Positions 42,735 to 50,800 of a stretch of DNA of 64,000 nt are shown piece by piece. The notes under the pieces are model-generated. The model ran no database searches. It was not told the DNA's origin and worked only from the letters and a program-made list of their open reading frames with translations. A program made the position numbers and the translations under genes. Positions within the stretch are counted from its first letter, which is position 1, and every line of letters begins with the position of its first letter. The stretch is taken from the NCBI GenBank assembly GCA_028278525.1, contig JANQEE010000009.1, forward strand, positions 62,001 to 126,000, written 5' to 3'. The DNA is from Minwuiaceae bacterium. GTDB lineage: Bacteria; Pseudomonadota; Alphaproteobacteria; Minwuiales; Minwuiaceae.

Positions 42735-42827
42735 CATGGACCCTCGGATCAAGTCCGAGGGTGACGGTTTTGGGAGCGCCCGATCAACGCACTACCGTCA
42801 TGCTCGGACTTGATCCGAGCATCCATG
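42735..42827. repeat. Double-hairpin dispersed repeat
   Basis: Left arm 42735-42767 and right arm 42795-42827 are near complements. Each arm also folds on its own: CCCTCGGA-TCAAG-TCCGAGGG (42741-42761) and TGCTCGGA-CTTGA-TCCGAGCA (42801-42821). The differences between arms are compensated within each small hairpin, which indicates selection for the hairpins. I recall similar repeats in other Alphaproteobacteria. Confidence 0.75.
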
Positions 42828-42856
42828 GTGCAGGCGGCTCTGTCATAATGAGCGGC

Positions 42857-42927
42857 GCGACGCGATCTCGGGCGGCAGTGCTCCGTGTTTTCCAGATCGC
42901 CGCGGCCCTGCGGGCCTCGCGATGACG
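42857..42927 (+). repeat. Dispersed repeat shared with 11373-11445
   Basis: Starts GCGACGCGATCTCG and ends CTCGCGATGACGGG; the copy at 11373-11445 has the same order of blocks (GCGACGCAATCTCG ... CTTGCGATGATGGG) with about 80 per cent identity by eye. It directly follows the double hairpin, and the two may be one composite element. Confidence 0.6.
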
Positions 42928-42931
42928 GGGT

Positions 42932-43324
42932 CTAAACCGGCCTGTGTTCCGTCCCCGCGCCGCGGGTGATGTGGAGGAGTTCGCTGGGTTGGTGGACGAT
43001 GGCGCGGTGCCAGACGCCGGCCGGCACGACGCAGGCGGCGCGGTCGCGGAGTTCGATGACGGTTTCGCCGTCCGGCTGTTCGAGGATCAGGTCGACGGCG
43101 CCGTTCAAGAGGTAGACAAGTTCGTCGCCGGCGGGGTGCATTTCCCAGTTGCCCCAGTCTTCCGCGGCGTGGAAGAGCATGGCGAGGCGGCCGTCCTGGA
43201 TGTCCTGGCGGGAATGGATCTCAGCCCAGAATTTCTCGTCCACCGGCACGGGCGACATGGCGGGCCCGTCCGGCAGATGCAGGTAGGTGCTGTCGAGGTT
43301 AAAAACGGTGCCGGATTTCTTCAT
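42932..43324 (-). CDS. Cupin-domain protein
   Basis: 130 residues from the ATG at 43324 behind a GGAAAGG-type sequence. A single cupin barrel is visible: GNWEMHPAGDELVYLLNGAVDLILE followed by VPAGVWHRAIVHQPSELLHI, with the usual metal-binding His/Glu partly kept (E and H present, the first H pair missing). Last gene of a four-gene operon (VOC, ArsR, SRPBCC, cupin). Role unknown. Confidence 0.82.
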   Translation of the reverse strand: MKKSGTVFNLDSTYLHLPDGPAMSPVPVDEKFWAEIHSRQDIQDGRLAMLFHAAEDWGNWEMHPAGDELVYLLNGAVDLILEQPDGETVIELRDRAACVVPAGVWHRAIVHQPSELLHITRGAGTEHRPV

Positions 43325-43328
43325 CGGA

Positions 43329-43823
43329 TCAGCCTTTCCTTGCATGGGTTTGCAAAGCATGGAGCAGGTCGGCCCACCAGACGCCCATCATGTCCTGGAA
43401 GGCGGTGCCGCGCATGCCGTGGCGGACCGGATGGTCGGCGGCGATGCTGTCCCAGCCGCGATGTTCGAGGGTGATAAGGGTGCCGTCCGGCGTGGGTTCG
43501 AAGCGGACGTCGACTTCCGTGACGTCGTCCGGGCCGAAGTCGCGCGGGCGAAACTCGAACACCAGGCGGCCGCCGGGCTGCCAGACGAGGATGCGGCCGA
43601 CTTCGTAGACATCGCCGGCCGCGAAGTCGAACACTTCCAGGAAGCGGCCGCCAGCGCCGGGTTCGAACCGCATCACACCCTCCTCGCCCAGCCGGAAGCG
43701 GTAACGCGGGCCGCGCTGCCACCAGGCATCGACGTCGTCGGTGAACAGGCGGAAGGCCGCCTCAGGATCGAGGGCGACGGTGGTCGTCACCGTGACGGCG
43801 TCCCTATTTCGATCGTTCGGCAT
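43329..43823 (-). CDS. SRPBCC (AHSA1-like) protein
   Basis: 164 residues of the START/Bet v1 fold: VALDPEAAFRLFTDDVDAWW, GGRFLEVFDFAAGDVYEVGRIL, VDVRFEPTPDGTLITLEHRGWD. It overlaps the end of the ArsR gene by 20 bases. Pairs of ArsR and SRPBCC genes are common and the SRPBCC partner often binds hydrophobic ligands. Its exact ligand is not known. Confidence 0.85.
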   Translation of the reverse strand: MPNDRNRDAVTVTTTVALDPEAAFRLFTDDVDAWWQRGPRYRFRLGEEGVMRFEPGAGGRFLEVFDFAAGDVYEVGRILVWQPGGRLVFEFRPRDFGPDDVTEVDVRFEPTPDGTLITLEHRGWDSIAADHPVRHGMRGTAFQDMMGVWWADLLHALQTHARKG

Positions 43824-44136
43824 GGGCTTTGAAGGCGCCGAGTTGGTCGGTCCAGTACGCTTCCACCTGGGCGAGCCAGTCCTGCAGATCGAGAAACGGC
43901 TGACGGCGCAGGCGGTAGAGACGAACGCGGGCGTCGTGCTCCACCCGTTGCTCCTCGATCAGGCCGCGGGTGCGCAGGACGCGGAGATGCCGGCTCATCA
44001 CCGGGTTGCTGACGGAGAACGCGGCCGCGAGATCGCTGGCGCGGCAGGGCTGCCGCCGCAGCAGGTCGACCACACCGCGCCTGGTCGGGTCGGCCAGCGC
44101 CTCAAGCGTCGCGTCTATTTGTTGCGGCATCGTCAT
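43804..44136 (-). CDS. ArsR-type winged-helix regulator
   Basis: 110 residues from the ATG at 44136. Helix-turn-helix: LADPTRRGVVDLLRRQPCRASDLAAAFSVSNPVMSRHLRVLRTRGLIEEQR, then VRLYRLRRQPF. No clear metal-binding cysteines beyond one in QPCRAS, so it probably does not sense arsenic. It follows the VOC gene by one base and overlaps the SRPBCC gene, so likely controls its own operon. Confidence 0.87.
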   Translation of the reverse strand: MTMPQQIDATLEALADPTRRGVVDLLRRQPCRASDLAAAFSVSNPVMSRHLRVLRTRGLIEEQRVEHDARVRLYRLRRQPFLDLQDWLAQVEAYWTDQLGAFKAHAERSK

Positions 44137-44137
44137 G

Positions 44138-44542
44138 TCAATCGAGCGGCATCGAGAAGATCCAGCGGTGGCCCTCCGGGTCGACGGCGCGGTACATGCG
44201 GTTGCCGTAGTCCTGATCCTCCGGCGCGGCGACGACGGTGGCGCCCGCCGCCATGGCGTGACGGTAATGGGCGTCGACATCGTCGACGTAGCACATGACC
44301 TGGCCGTGACGCGTCGGCATGTCGCGCGGGCTGGCCAAGCCCATCTCGCCGAATTCCGAGGCCAGCATGACAATGTTGTCCTGATAGCCGATTTCGGCGT
44401 GGCCGATGCGGCCGTCGGCCATTTCCATGCGGTAGCTTTCGACGAACCCGAAGGCGCGGGACAGAAAGTCGAGCGCCGCCGGCGCGTCGGCATAGACCAG
44501 CATGGGGATGATGCGTTGGTTTCCCGGGGGCGATACGGACAT
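44138..44542 (-). CDS. VOC-family (glyoxalase-fold) protein
   Basis: 134 residues. Pattern RIIPMLVYADAPAALDFLSRAFGF then GHAEIGYQDNIVMLASEF, MCYVDDVDAHYRHAMAAGATVV and YRAVDPEGHRWIF is the PhnB/VOC single-domain fold. The metal ligands are partly kept (H in RMEMADGRIGHAEI). It heads the minus-strand operon and is divergent from the arsenic operon. Function unknown; such proteins can bind or modify small molecules. Confidence 0.85.
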   Translation of the reverse strand: MSVSPPGNQRIIPMLVYADAPAALDFLSRAFGFVESYRMEMADGRIGHAEIGYQDNIVMLASEFGEMGLASPRDMPTRHGQVMCYVDDVDAHYRHAMAAGATVVAAPEDQDYGNRMYRAVDPEGHRWIFSMPLD

Positions 44543-44618
44543 GGCGGTTTCCCGTTGACAATATATTTCACGATTTTGCTAATTATTTCTCCTGGACGCA
44601 ACTATTTTTCGGGCGCGC

Positions 44619-44649
44619 TTGACATTTCAATAATTCATGAACTATTGAA
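44619..44649 (+). promoter_or_regulatory. ArsR operator overlapping the arsenic promoter
   Basis: TTGACA (44619-44624) is followed by TTCAATA-N10-TATTGAA (44626-44649), a palindrome with TTCATGAA at its heart. This is the place and form expected of an ArsR repressor site. The ATG of arsR is only four bases behind it, so the mRNA may be leaderless or start within the gene. Between the two divergent operons are 110 bases. Confidence 0.65.
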
Positions 44650-44652
44650 ACT

Positions 44653-45003
44653 ATGGATGACGAGCTAGCCGTCGACGCGTTGAGCGCCCTCGCCCACCGA
44701 CATCGCCTGCGGGTGTTCCGGGTGCTGGTGAAGGAAGGGCCGCCCGGCCTTGCAGCCGGAGAGATCGGTGCACGGCTTGGCATCGCGCCGTCCGCCCTGT
44801 CTTTCCATCTTGCCCACCTGGAACGGGCCGGCCTGCTGCGGTCGTGGCGGGACGGGCGGCAGGTCCGCTACGCCGTGGAAGTCGACCGGATGCGCGGCCT
44901 GCTGGCGTTCCTGACCGAAGATTGCTGCAACGGGCAGCCGGAAATCTGCGGCGGATTGATCGCGGCGGCGGAAAGCTATTCAGAGACGGAGGGAGGCAGA
45001 TGA
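44653..45003 (+). CDS. arsR: ArsR-family arsenic repressor
   Basis: 116 residues. HTH: LAAGEIGARLGIAPSALSFHLAHLERAGLLRSWRDGRQVRYAVEVD. The C-terminal EDCCNGQPEICGG holds a CC and a third Cys, a place where related alphaproteobacterial ArsR proteins bind As(III). It represses the operon through the palindrome at 44626-44649. Its stop overlaps the next start (ATGA at 45000). Confidence 0.85.
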   Translation: MDDELAVDALSALAHRHRLRVFRVLVKEGPPGLAAGEIGARLGIAPSALSFHLAHLERAGLLRSWRDGRQVRYAVEVDRMRGLLAFLTEDCCNGQPEICGGLIAAAESYSETEGGR

Positions 45004-45527
45004 ACGACGATAAGATCCGTAACGTGCTTTTCTTGTGCACCGCCAACTCGGCGCGCAGCGTGATCGGCGAGGCGATCATGAACCGGGTCGGCATGGGCCG
45101 GTTCAAGGGATACAGCGCCGGCAGCTTTCCGCGCGGCAGCATCCATCCGCACGCGCTGGACCTGCTGAAGCGGTTCAACCATCCGACCGCGGGGCTGAGG
45201 TCGAAATCCTGGGACGAGTTCGCGTCCGAGGACGCGCCGCAGATGGATTTCGTCTTCACGGTCTGCGACAACGCGGCGAACGAGGTCTGCCCGATCTGGC
45301 CCGGCCAGCCGATAACCGCGCACTGGGGCGTGCCGGACCCCGCCGCCGCGGACGGCGGCGAGGCCGAACAACGCGCCGCCTTCGCCGATGCCTACGGCCG
45401 GCTGTGGAACCGGATCAGCATCTTCACCAACCTGCCGCTGCAATCGCTGGACCGGCTGGCGCTGCAGAAGCGGCTGGACGAGATCGGCCAACAGACCGAC
45501 GGCGACGCGCCGGATACGGCGGCCTGA
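45000..45527 (+). CDS. arsC: Arsenate reductase of the low-molecular-weight phosphatase type
   Basis: 175 residues from the ATG at 45000. The start LFLCTANSARSVIGEAIMNR has the C-x5-R-S loop (C-T-A-N-S-A-R-S) of LMW-PTP arsenate reductases, and WDEFASEDAPQMDFVFTVCDNAANEVCP supplies the two later cysteines that relay electrons to thioredoxin or another thiol. It reduces arsenate to arsenite in the cytoplasm. Confidence 0.9.
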   Translation: MNDDKIRNVLFLCTANSARSVIGEAIMNRVGMGRFKGYSAGSFPRGSIHPHALDLLKRFNHPTAGLRSKSWDEFASEDAPQMDFVFTVCDNAANEVCPIWPGQPITAHWGVPDPAAADGGEAEQRAAFADAYGRLWNRISIFTNLPLQSLDRLALQKRLDEIGQQTDGDAPDTAA

Positions 45528-45529
45528 CG

Positions 45530-46231
45530 ATGGAACGTTTCGATCTTGGACGCCGTTTGGCCGCCGAAGCAGCCGGCACCGCCTTCCTGCTGGCGACCGT
45601 TGTCGGCTCCGGCATCATGGCGGAGCAGTTGGCCGGCGGGAACGTCGCCATCGCGCTGTTGGGCAACACCATCCCGACGGGCGCCATTCTGATGGTGCTG
45701 ATCCTGGCGTTCGGACCGGTTTCGGGCGCGCATTTCAACCCGGCCGTGACCGTGGCGTTTCTGGTGCGCCGGGAGATCACGCTGGCCGCCGCCATCGCCT
45801 TCATCGCCGCGCAAATCGCGGGCGGGTTGGCCGGCACCTGGGCGGCGCATCTGATGTTCGAGGAACCGGTGCTTCAGATGTCCGAGAAGATCCGGACCGG
45901 ACCGGCGCAGTGGTTCGCGGAAGTGGTGGCGACTTTCGGCCTGGTGATGACCATCTTCGCCACCATCCGCTGGCGCGTGGAAGCGGTGCCCTACATGGTG
46001 GGGCTATACATCACGGCAGCCTACTGGTTCACGGCGTCGACCAGCTTCGCCAATCCGGCGGTGACGATCGCGCGCAGCTTCACCGACACCTTCTCCGGCA
46101 TCTATCCCGGCCATATGCCGGCCTTCATCGCCGCGCAGATCGCCGGCGCGCTGCTGGCGACCGGCTTCTGCGGCTGGCTGTTCGGCAGGGCGGCAGCGGA
46201 AGCAGAACAGGCGCCGGCGGCGGCGGAGTAA
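45530..46231 (+). CDS. aqpS: Aquaporin-family channel, arsenite exit (AqpS-like)
   Basis: 233 residues with six spans and two half-helix loops. Both selectivity motifs are present, NPAVTVAF near residue 75 and NPAVTIARS near residue 175. It begins two bases after arsC. In Sinorhizobium meliloti an aquaporin AqpS replaces the ArsB pump: arsenite made by ArsC leaves by diffusion. The same order arsR-arsC-channel here makes the same role likely, and no arsB or acr3 is in the window. Confidence 0.88.
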   Translation: MERFDLGRRLAAEAAGTAFLLATVVGSGIMAEQLAGGNVAIALLGNTIPTGAILMVLILAFGPVSGAHFNPAVTVAFLVRREITLAAAIAFIAAQIAGGLAGTWAAHLMFEEPVLQMSEKIRTGPAQWFAEVVATFGLVMTIFATIRWRVEAVPYMVGLYITAAYWFTASTSFANPAVTIARSFTDTFSGIYPGHMPAFIAAQIAGALLATGFCGWLFGRAAAEAEQAPAAAE

Positions 46232-46306
46232 GGCGGGCATCTTACTTCGATAATCGGTGAAACGATTACGTTGGAAGGTACGGTGGAACTTCGCCAGTCT
46301 GTGGCG

Positions 46307-46936
46307 ATGTCTTTATCGGAGTGGCTTGGTTTCGTGGTGTTGTGGACGGTGGTCGGCCTGCCGATCGGCCCCAACGCCATTGCCTGCATGACGGCGACGG
46401 TGGCCAACGGCTGGGCCCGCGCGCTTTGGGTGGCAGTAGGAATCACGCTCGCCAGCGTGGTGCATTCGCTGATCGCCGCCTTCGGCTTCGGCGCGCTGCT
46501 GCTGGCCTATGCCGAACTGTTCCATCTGCTGAAATGGCTGGGCGTCGCCTATCTGGTCTGGCTGGCGATCGGGCTGTGGCGTCGGCCGGCCATGAACGTC
46601 GCCTTGGACAGGCCGCCGGCCGGGCGGTGGCGGCTGACGCGGCAGGGCTTCCTGGTCTCGATCAGCAACCCGAAGGCGGTGCTGATGTATCTGGCCGTGT
46701 TCACCCAGGCGATCGACCCGGCGGCACCGCTCTGGCCGCAGCTTGCCGTACTGATGCCGACGGCCAGCACCATCGTTGCCTTGATCTATGGCGGGTATGT
46801 GCTGCTGGGGGCGCCGATTCGGCGGCTGCTGACCTCGGCGCATCGCCAGCGGCTGTTCAATCGGTCGGCCGCAGGGTTCTACCTGTTCAGCGCAACGGCG
46901 GTCGCCGTATCCGACCCCAAGCGGATGACGGTGTAA
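46307..46936 (+). CDS. LysE-family exporter
   Basis: 209 residues from the ATG at 46307; TTG 46271 and GTG 46283 are possible longer starts. The N-terminus LSEWLGFVVLWTVVGLPIGPNAI matches LysE/RhtB exporters (usual G-P-N), with six spans, and VSISNPKAVLMYLAVFTQAID is the second conserved block. It exports an amino acid or similar compound. It is near the arsenic operon but separate by 75 bases. Confidence 0.88.
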   Translation: MSLSEWLGFVVLWTVVGLPIGPNAIACMTATVANGWARALWVAVGITLASVVHSLIAAFGFGALLLAYAELFHLLKWLGVAYLVWLAIGLWRRPAMNVALDRPPAGRWRLTRQGFLVSISNPKAVLMYLAVFTQAIDPAAPLWPQLAVLMPTASTIVALIYGGYVLLGAPIRRLLTSAHRQRLFNRSAAGFYLFSATAVAVSDPKRMTV

Positions 46937-46942
46937 GTCGCG

Positions 46943-47575
46943 TCAGCCGCCGGCCGTGCCGGCCTTCAGCAACCCTTCCCCGATCAGCTTGGCGGCGATC
47001 TTGCGGCCGACCGCGGCACTGAGCCGGGCGTAGCCGTCGGCGCCGTCGCTGGCACCCGCCTCCCCGGTCCAGGCCTTGCGGCCGGAAGCCAGATCGACGA
47101 GATCGGCCGCGTAGCGTGCCCGCAGCCATTCGACGGTGTAGCCGGGCGTGTAGTGGCCAAAGCCGTAGTGATAGGGCCAGCTATAGCGGTAGGGATAATG
47201 GTAGCGCCACGGCGGATAGGAATAGCTGGGCGGATAGTATCGGCTGCTCCGTTCCGATTCCGTCCGGCTGACCAGCAACAGGGCCTGGGCACCGGCGTCG
47301 CGGGCCACGGCGACCCGTTCCGCCGCCGAATAGGCGCGCGTCGGCGGCAGGTGGTCGACGCCCCGCAAGGCTTTGATGCCGTGCTTGCCGAGTTCTTCCG
47401 TCAGTACCGATTCAGCGGCCTGGCGCTCTTCCAGCGTCATCTCGTCCGTGATCACCATGACCGAGCCGAACGAGCGCGCTGTATAGTCCGGGTCGACGAC
47501 GCCGGCGACCGGCGTAGTGGTGACGCAGCCGGCCAACAACAGCAAGAGCAACACCGGCAGCCAACCGCGCGTCAT
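46943..47575 (-). CDS. Putative lipoprotein, DUF4136-like
   Basis: 210 residues from the ATG at 47575, which overlaps the VOC stop. Lipobox LLLAGC after a leucine-rich stretch (Cys at about 17). A Tyr/Pro/His-rich stretch (about 110-145, YYPPSYSYPPWRYHYPYRY) is followed by ADLVDLASGRKAWTGEA and a C-terminal helix with AAKLIGEGLL, similar to DUF4136 outer-membrane lipoproteins. Function unknown. Confidence 0.72.
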   Translation of the reverse strand: MTRGWLPVLLLLLLAGCVTTTPVAGVVDPDYTARSFGSVMVITDEMTLEERQAAESVLTEELGKHGIKALRGVDHLPPTRAYSAAERVAVARDAGAQALLLVSRTESERSSRYYPPSYSYPPWRYHYPYRYSWPYHYGFGHYTPGYTVEWLRARYAADLVDLASGRKAWTGEAGASDGADGYARLSAAVGRKIAAKLIGEGLLKAGTAGG

Positions 47576-48417
47576 GTCGGCAGCTCCACGAAATCGAGCG
47601 TCGCGCCGCAGGCTTCGGCCGGCGGAACCCGCACCGCGCCGGTCGACGTGACATCGATACCGACGCCGCGGGCGGCGAGGAAACGCGCCGTGGCCGCCGG
47701 ATTGCGGACGGAGACAGCGGCGCTGGCAATGAACGGGCCGGGCGGCAGGTCGCGTGTCGGATCGTGCCATTCCGACCTGGCCGCCAGCCGGATTTCGGCG
47801 GCGCCCGCCTTCAGTACGAGATCGTGATCGGATTCCCGGACGGCGTGGGCCCCGACCAGTTTTTCCGCAAACGCCTGAAAGGAATGCGGCTCATCGACCA
47901 CGGCGGTAACGCCGACGACGCCGACCGCGCCGTTCTCGTGTTCCAACCATTCCGGGCGGCGGGTCAGTTCCGGGGTGAGATGCTCACAAACGAACGCATC
48001 GAGGCCGATACGCGCCGTTTCCGGCAGCCGGACCCTGGTGAAACGAAGCTCCGTATCGCCATCGGGCAGTTCGACCATGCGCGCCAGTTCCAATGGGTTG
48101 CTCGCCTCCACACCACGTTCGCGCCAGTCGTTCGCCGCGCCCTCGTCGGCCGCGCCGGCGAAGGCCACGCCGATCCAGCCCTCTCCACGCTGGGCCAGTT
48201 GGTCGGTGAACCCTTCGCTCGGCAGGCTCGGGTCGACAACACCCTTCAGTTCCAAATAGTCGTCAGGGAACATGATGCAATAATTGCCGGACTCCTTGCC
48301 GACATGGCGGCCGAGCGGCGTGAGGGTGAAACCGAGCCGCTGGTAAGCCTCTCCCGCCGCTGTAAGGTCGCGGACGCCCACCAGCAGGTGGTCAATCGCC
48401 GTTATGGTGTCCGTCAT
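47572..48417 (-). CDS. VOC-family protein (Glyoxalase_3 type)
   Basis: 281 residues. Two VOC modules: the first DHLLVGVRDLTAAGEAYQRLGF, with HVGKESGNYCIMFPDDYLELKGV, the second from about 155 with EKLVGAHAVRESDHDLVLKAG. It matches the longer glyoxalase-like proteins. It overlaps the start of the downstream lipoprotein gene (ATGA 47572-47575). Cytoplasmic, substrate unknown. Confidence 0.85.
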   Translation of the reverse strand: MTDTITAIDHLLVGVRDLTAAGEAYQRLGFTLTPLGRHVGKESGNYCIMFPDDYLELKGVVDPSLPSEGFTDQLAQRGEGWIGVAFAGAADEGAANDWRERGVEASNPLELARMVELPDGDTELRFTRVRLPETARIGLDAFVCEHLTPELTRRPEWLEHENGAVGVVGVTAVVDEPHSFQAFAEKLVGAHAVRESDHDLVLKAGAAEIRLAARSEWHDPTRDLPPGPFIASAAVSVRNPAATARFLAARGVGIDVTSTGAVRVPPAEACGATLDFVELPT

Positions 48418-48441
48418 ACGGTTCGCGCCAAAGGGCGCGCC

Positions 48442-48972
48442 TCATTCACCTTCGAAGCTGACCAGAGTCTGGATCGTCAGGCCCATATCTTCAAGCCGCT
48501 TGCGGCCGCCGAGATCCGGCAGGTCGATGACGAAGGAACAGCCGACCACCGCGCCGCCGATGCTGCGGATCAGCTTGACCGCCGCGGCCATGGTGCCGCC
48601 GGTCGCGATCAGATCGTCGACGAGCAGGACGTTTTCGCCCGGCTCGATCGCATCGACGTGGATTTCGACCCGATCGGTGCCGTATTCCAGTTCGTAATCC
48701 TGGCCGGCGGTGTCGAACGGCAGCTTACCCTGCTTGCGGATCGGCACGAAACCGACGCTGAGCTGATGCGCCACCGCGCCGCCGAGGATGAAGCCGCGCG
48801 CCTCGATCCCCGCGACCTTGTCGATGCGAACGCCGGCATGGGGCTGGACCAACTCGTCGACGGCCTTGCGGAAGCCGCGCGCGTCGGCGAGCAGAGTCGT
48901 GATATCGCGGAACATGATCCCTTCATGGGGATAATCCGGGATCGTGCGGATTTTGGATTTGATGGCATCCAT
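48442..48972 (-). CDS. apt: Adenine phosphoribosyltransferase
   Basis: 176 residues. Makes AMP from adenine and PRPP. PRPP motif [20 protein letters not shown] and the N-terminal [19 protein letters not shown] are standard. It lies seven bases after the end of mtnP in the same direction; MTA phosphorylase releases adenine, so the pair forms a purine salvage unit. Confidence 0.96.
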   Translation of the reverse strand: MDAIKSKIRTIPDYPHEGIMFRDITTLLADARGFRKAVDELVQPHAGVRIDKVAGIEARGFILGGAVAHQLSVGFVPIRKQGKLPFDTAGQDYELEYGTDRVEIHVDAIEPGENVLLVDDLIATGGTMAAAVKLIRSIGGAVVGCSFVIDLPDLGGRKRLEDMGLTIQTLVSFEGE

Positions 48973-48979
48973 GGCGACG

Positions 48980-49876
48980 TCAGACCGATTGGTTGTTCAG
49001 AACGCGCCCGGCGACGGCGTCGAGCTTCGCGACCATCGCAGGATCGCGCGCTTCGGGGGCGGTGATCAAGGCCTGGTCCAGAACCCGGTCGCAGCCCGCG
49101 GGGCACGGATTGGGGCGGTCGGCCAGCATGGGCGCCAGCTCGCGCACCAGATGGCGCGCCTTTTCGGCGTTGCCGAGCAGCACCTTGATCACGTCGGCGA
49201 CCTGCACATGGTCGTGATCGGGATGCCAGCAATCGTAGTCGGTGACCATGGCGACGGTGGCGTAGCAGAGCTCCGCCTCCCGGGCCAGCTTCGCCTCCGG
49301 CATGTTGGTCATGCCGATCACGTCGCAGCCCCAGGTCCGGTAGAGGTTGGATTCGGCGAGGCTGGAGAACTGCGGGCCCTCCATCGCCAGATAGGTGCCG
49401 CCGCGGGCATGGGGGATGTCCAGCGCCGCAGCCGCCGCCTGCAAAAGGTCACCGAGGCGGGAACAGACGGGGTGCGCCATCGAGACATGGGCGACCAGTC
49501 CTTCGCCGAAGAAGCTCTTCTCGCGGGCGAAGGTACGGTCGATGAACTGATCGACAATGACGAAGGAGCCGGGCGGCAGGTCTTCGCGGAACGAACCGCA
49601 GGCGCTGATCGAGACGACGTCCGTGCAACCGGCACGCTTCAGGGCATCGATATTGGCCCGGTAGTTGATGCTGCTGGGCGACTGCCGGTGGCCGCGGCCG
49701 TGGCGCGGCAGGAACACCAGTTGCACGTCGCCGAGACGGCCGAACAGCAACTGATCGGACGGTGCGCCGAACGGCGTTTCCACGGTGCGCCATTCGGTGT
49801 CCGTCAGACCGTCGATTTCGTAGACGCCGCTGCCGCCGATAATGCCGACGGTCGGCCGCCTGTCATGCTCGCTCAT
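48980..49876 (-). CDS. mtnP: S-methyl-5'-thioadenosine phosphorylase
   Basis: 298 residues. Splits methylthioadenosine to adenine and methylthioribose 1-phosphate. Blocks: [50 protein letters not shown] and [32 protein letters not shown] are typical of the PNP-II family. It feeds adenine to apt directly downstream. Confidence 0.95.
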   Translation of the reverse strand: MSEHDRRPTVGIIGGSGVYEIDGLTDTEWRTVETPFGAPSDQLLFGRLGDVQLVFLPRHGRGHRQSPSSINYRANIDALKRAGCTDVVSISACGSFREDLPPGSFVIVDQFIDRTFAREKSFFGEGLVAHVSMAHPVCSRLGDLLQAAAAALDIPHARGGTYLAMEGPQFSSLAESNLYRTWGCDVIGMTNMPEAKLAREAELCYATVAMVTDYDCWHPDHDHVQVADVIKVLLGNAEKARHLVRELAPMLADRPNPCPAGCDRVLDQALITAPEARDPAMVAKLDAVAGRVLNNQSV

Positions 49877-49955
49877 AAATCGCTCTCAAGTGTCAATTGG
49901 GGCCGGCGGAGTCTTTCAAGTTTACCGTTGCAGATCAACGGCAAAGCGCCGGCGC

Positions 49956-49989
49956 AAAAAAGAAGGCCGCAGGTCGCCCCGCGGCCTTC
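49956..49989 (-). terminator. Terminator of the bc1 operon
   Basis: On the minus strand GAAGGCCGC (complement of 49989-49981), a ten-base loop, GCGGCCTTC (49970-49962) and six T (49961-49956). A perfect 9-bp stem with a T-run 22 bases behind the cytochrome c1 stop. Confidence 0.88.
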
Positions 49990-50011
49990 CTGTGATTGAA
50001 GCGCCTGAAGG

Positions 50012-50800
50012 TCAGTGCAGGTCGGCCCAGACCTTCCGCTTGGTCGCGTAGAGCAGGAAGCTCAGGATCACCAGGAAGATCACCACCCGGAGGCCGATGC
50101 GGTGCCGATCTTCCAGGTTCGGCTCGGCCGCCCAGGCCAGGAAATTGGTGACGTCGTAGGCCATCTGTTCGACCGTCGCCGGGGTGCCGTCGGCATACTC
50201 GACCCCCTCGTCGAACAACGGCGCCGCCATGGCGATCTGATGGCCCGGGAAGTAGGCGTTGTAGTTCATGCCCTCGGCCATCTCGAAATCGGCCGGCGGG
50301 TCTTCGTAGCCGGTAAGCAGAGAGTACATATAGTTCTCGCCGTTCGGCCGGGCCTTGACCATCAGCGACAGATCCGGCGGCAAGGCGCCGCCGTTCGCCG
50401 CGCGCGCCGCAATGTCGTTGGGGAACGGCGACGGGAAGGTGTCGAACAAGGCCGCCGGGCGCATCAGCCGGGCACCATCGGAATCGAAGGTGTCGCCGTC
50501 CTCGTTCGGATCCGCCGGCACTTCGAACTCGGCCGCGATCGCCTTAGCCTGTTCTTCGGTGAAGCCGATCTGCACCAGGTTGCGGAACGAGATGAAACGC
50601 AACGAGTGGCAGGCGGCGCAGACTTCCTTGTAGACCTGCATGCCGCGCTGCACCGAGTCCCGTTGATAGGTGCCGACGATGCCGCTATGCGGCCAGTCGC
50701 GGCTTTTCAGCTCGACCGCCTCGCCGGCCGCGAGAACCGGGGTGGCAACCGTCGCGGCCAACGCCGCGGCAGCCGCCAGAACGCTAAACCGCACCATCAT
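50012..50800 (-). CDS. petC: Ubiquinol-cytochrome c reductase cytochrome c1
   Basis: 262 residues from the ATG at 50800, which overlaps the cytochrome b stop. A signal peptide (about 1-24), the haem-binding C-A-A-C-H-S in [13 protein letters not shown] (about 57-70), the second axial Met in the C-terminal half ([23 protein letters not shown]) and a C-terminal anchor ([21 protein letters not shown]). It transfers electrons from the Rieske protein to cytochrome c. Confidence 0.95.
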   Translation of the reverse strand: MMVRFSVLAAAAALAATVATPVLAAGEAVELKSRDWPHSGIVGTYQRDSVQRGMQVYKEVCAACHSLRFISFRNLVQIGFTEEQAKAIAAEFEVPADPNEDGDTFDSDGARLMRPAALFDTFPSPFPNDIAARAANGGALPPDLSLMVKARPNGENYMYSLLTGYEDPPADFEMAEGMNYNAYFPGHQIAMAAPLFDEGVEYADGTPATVEQMAYDVTNFLAWAAEPNLEDRHRIGLRVVIFLVILSFLLYATKRKVWADLH

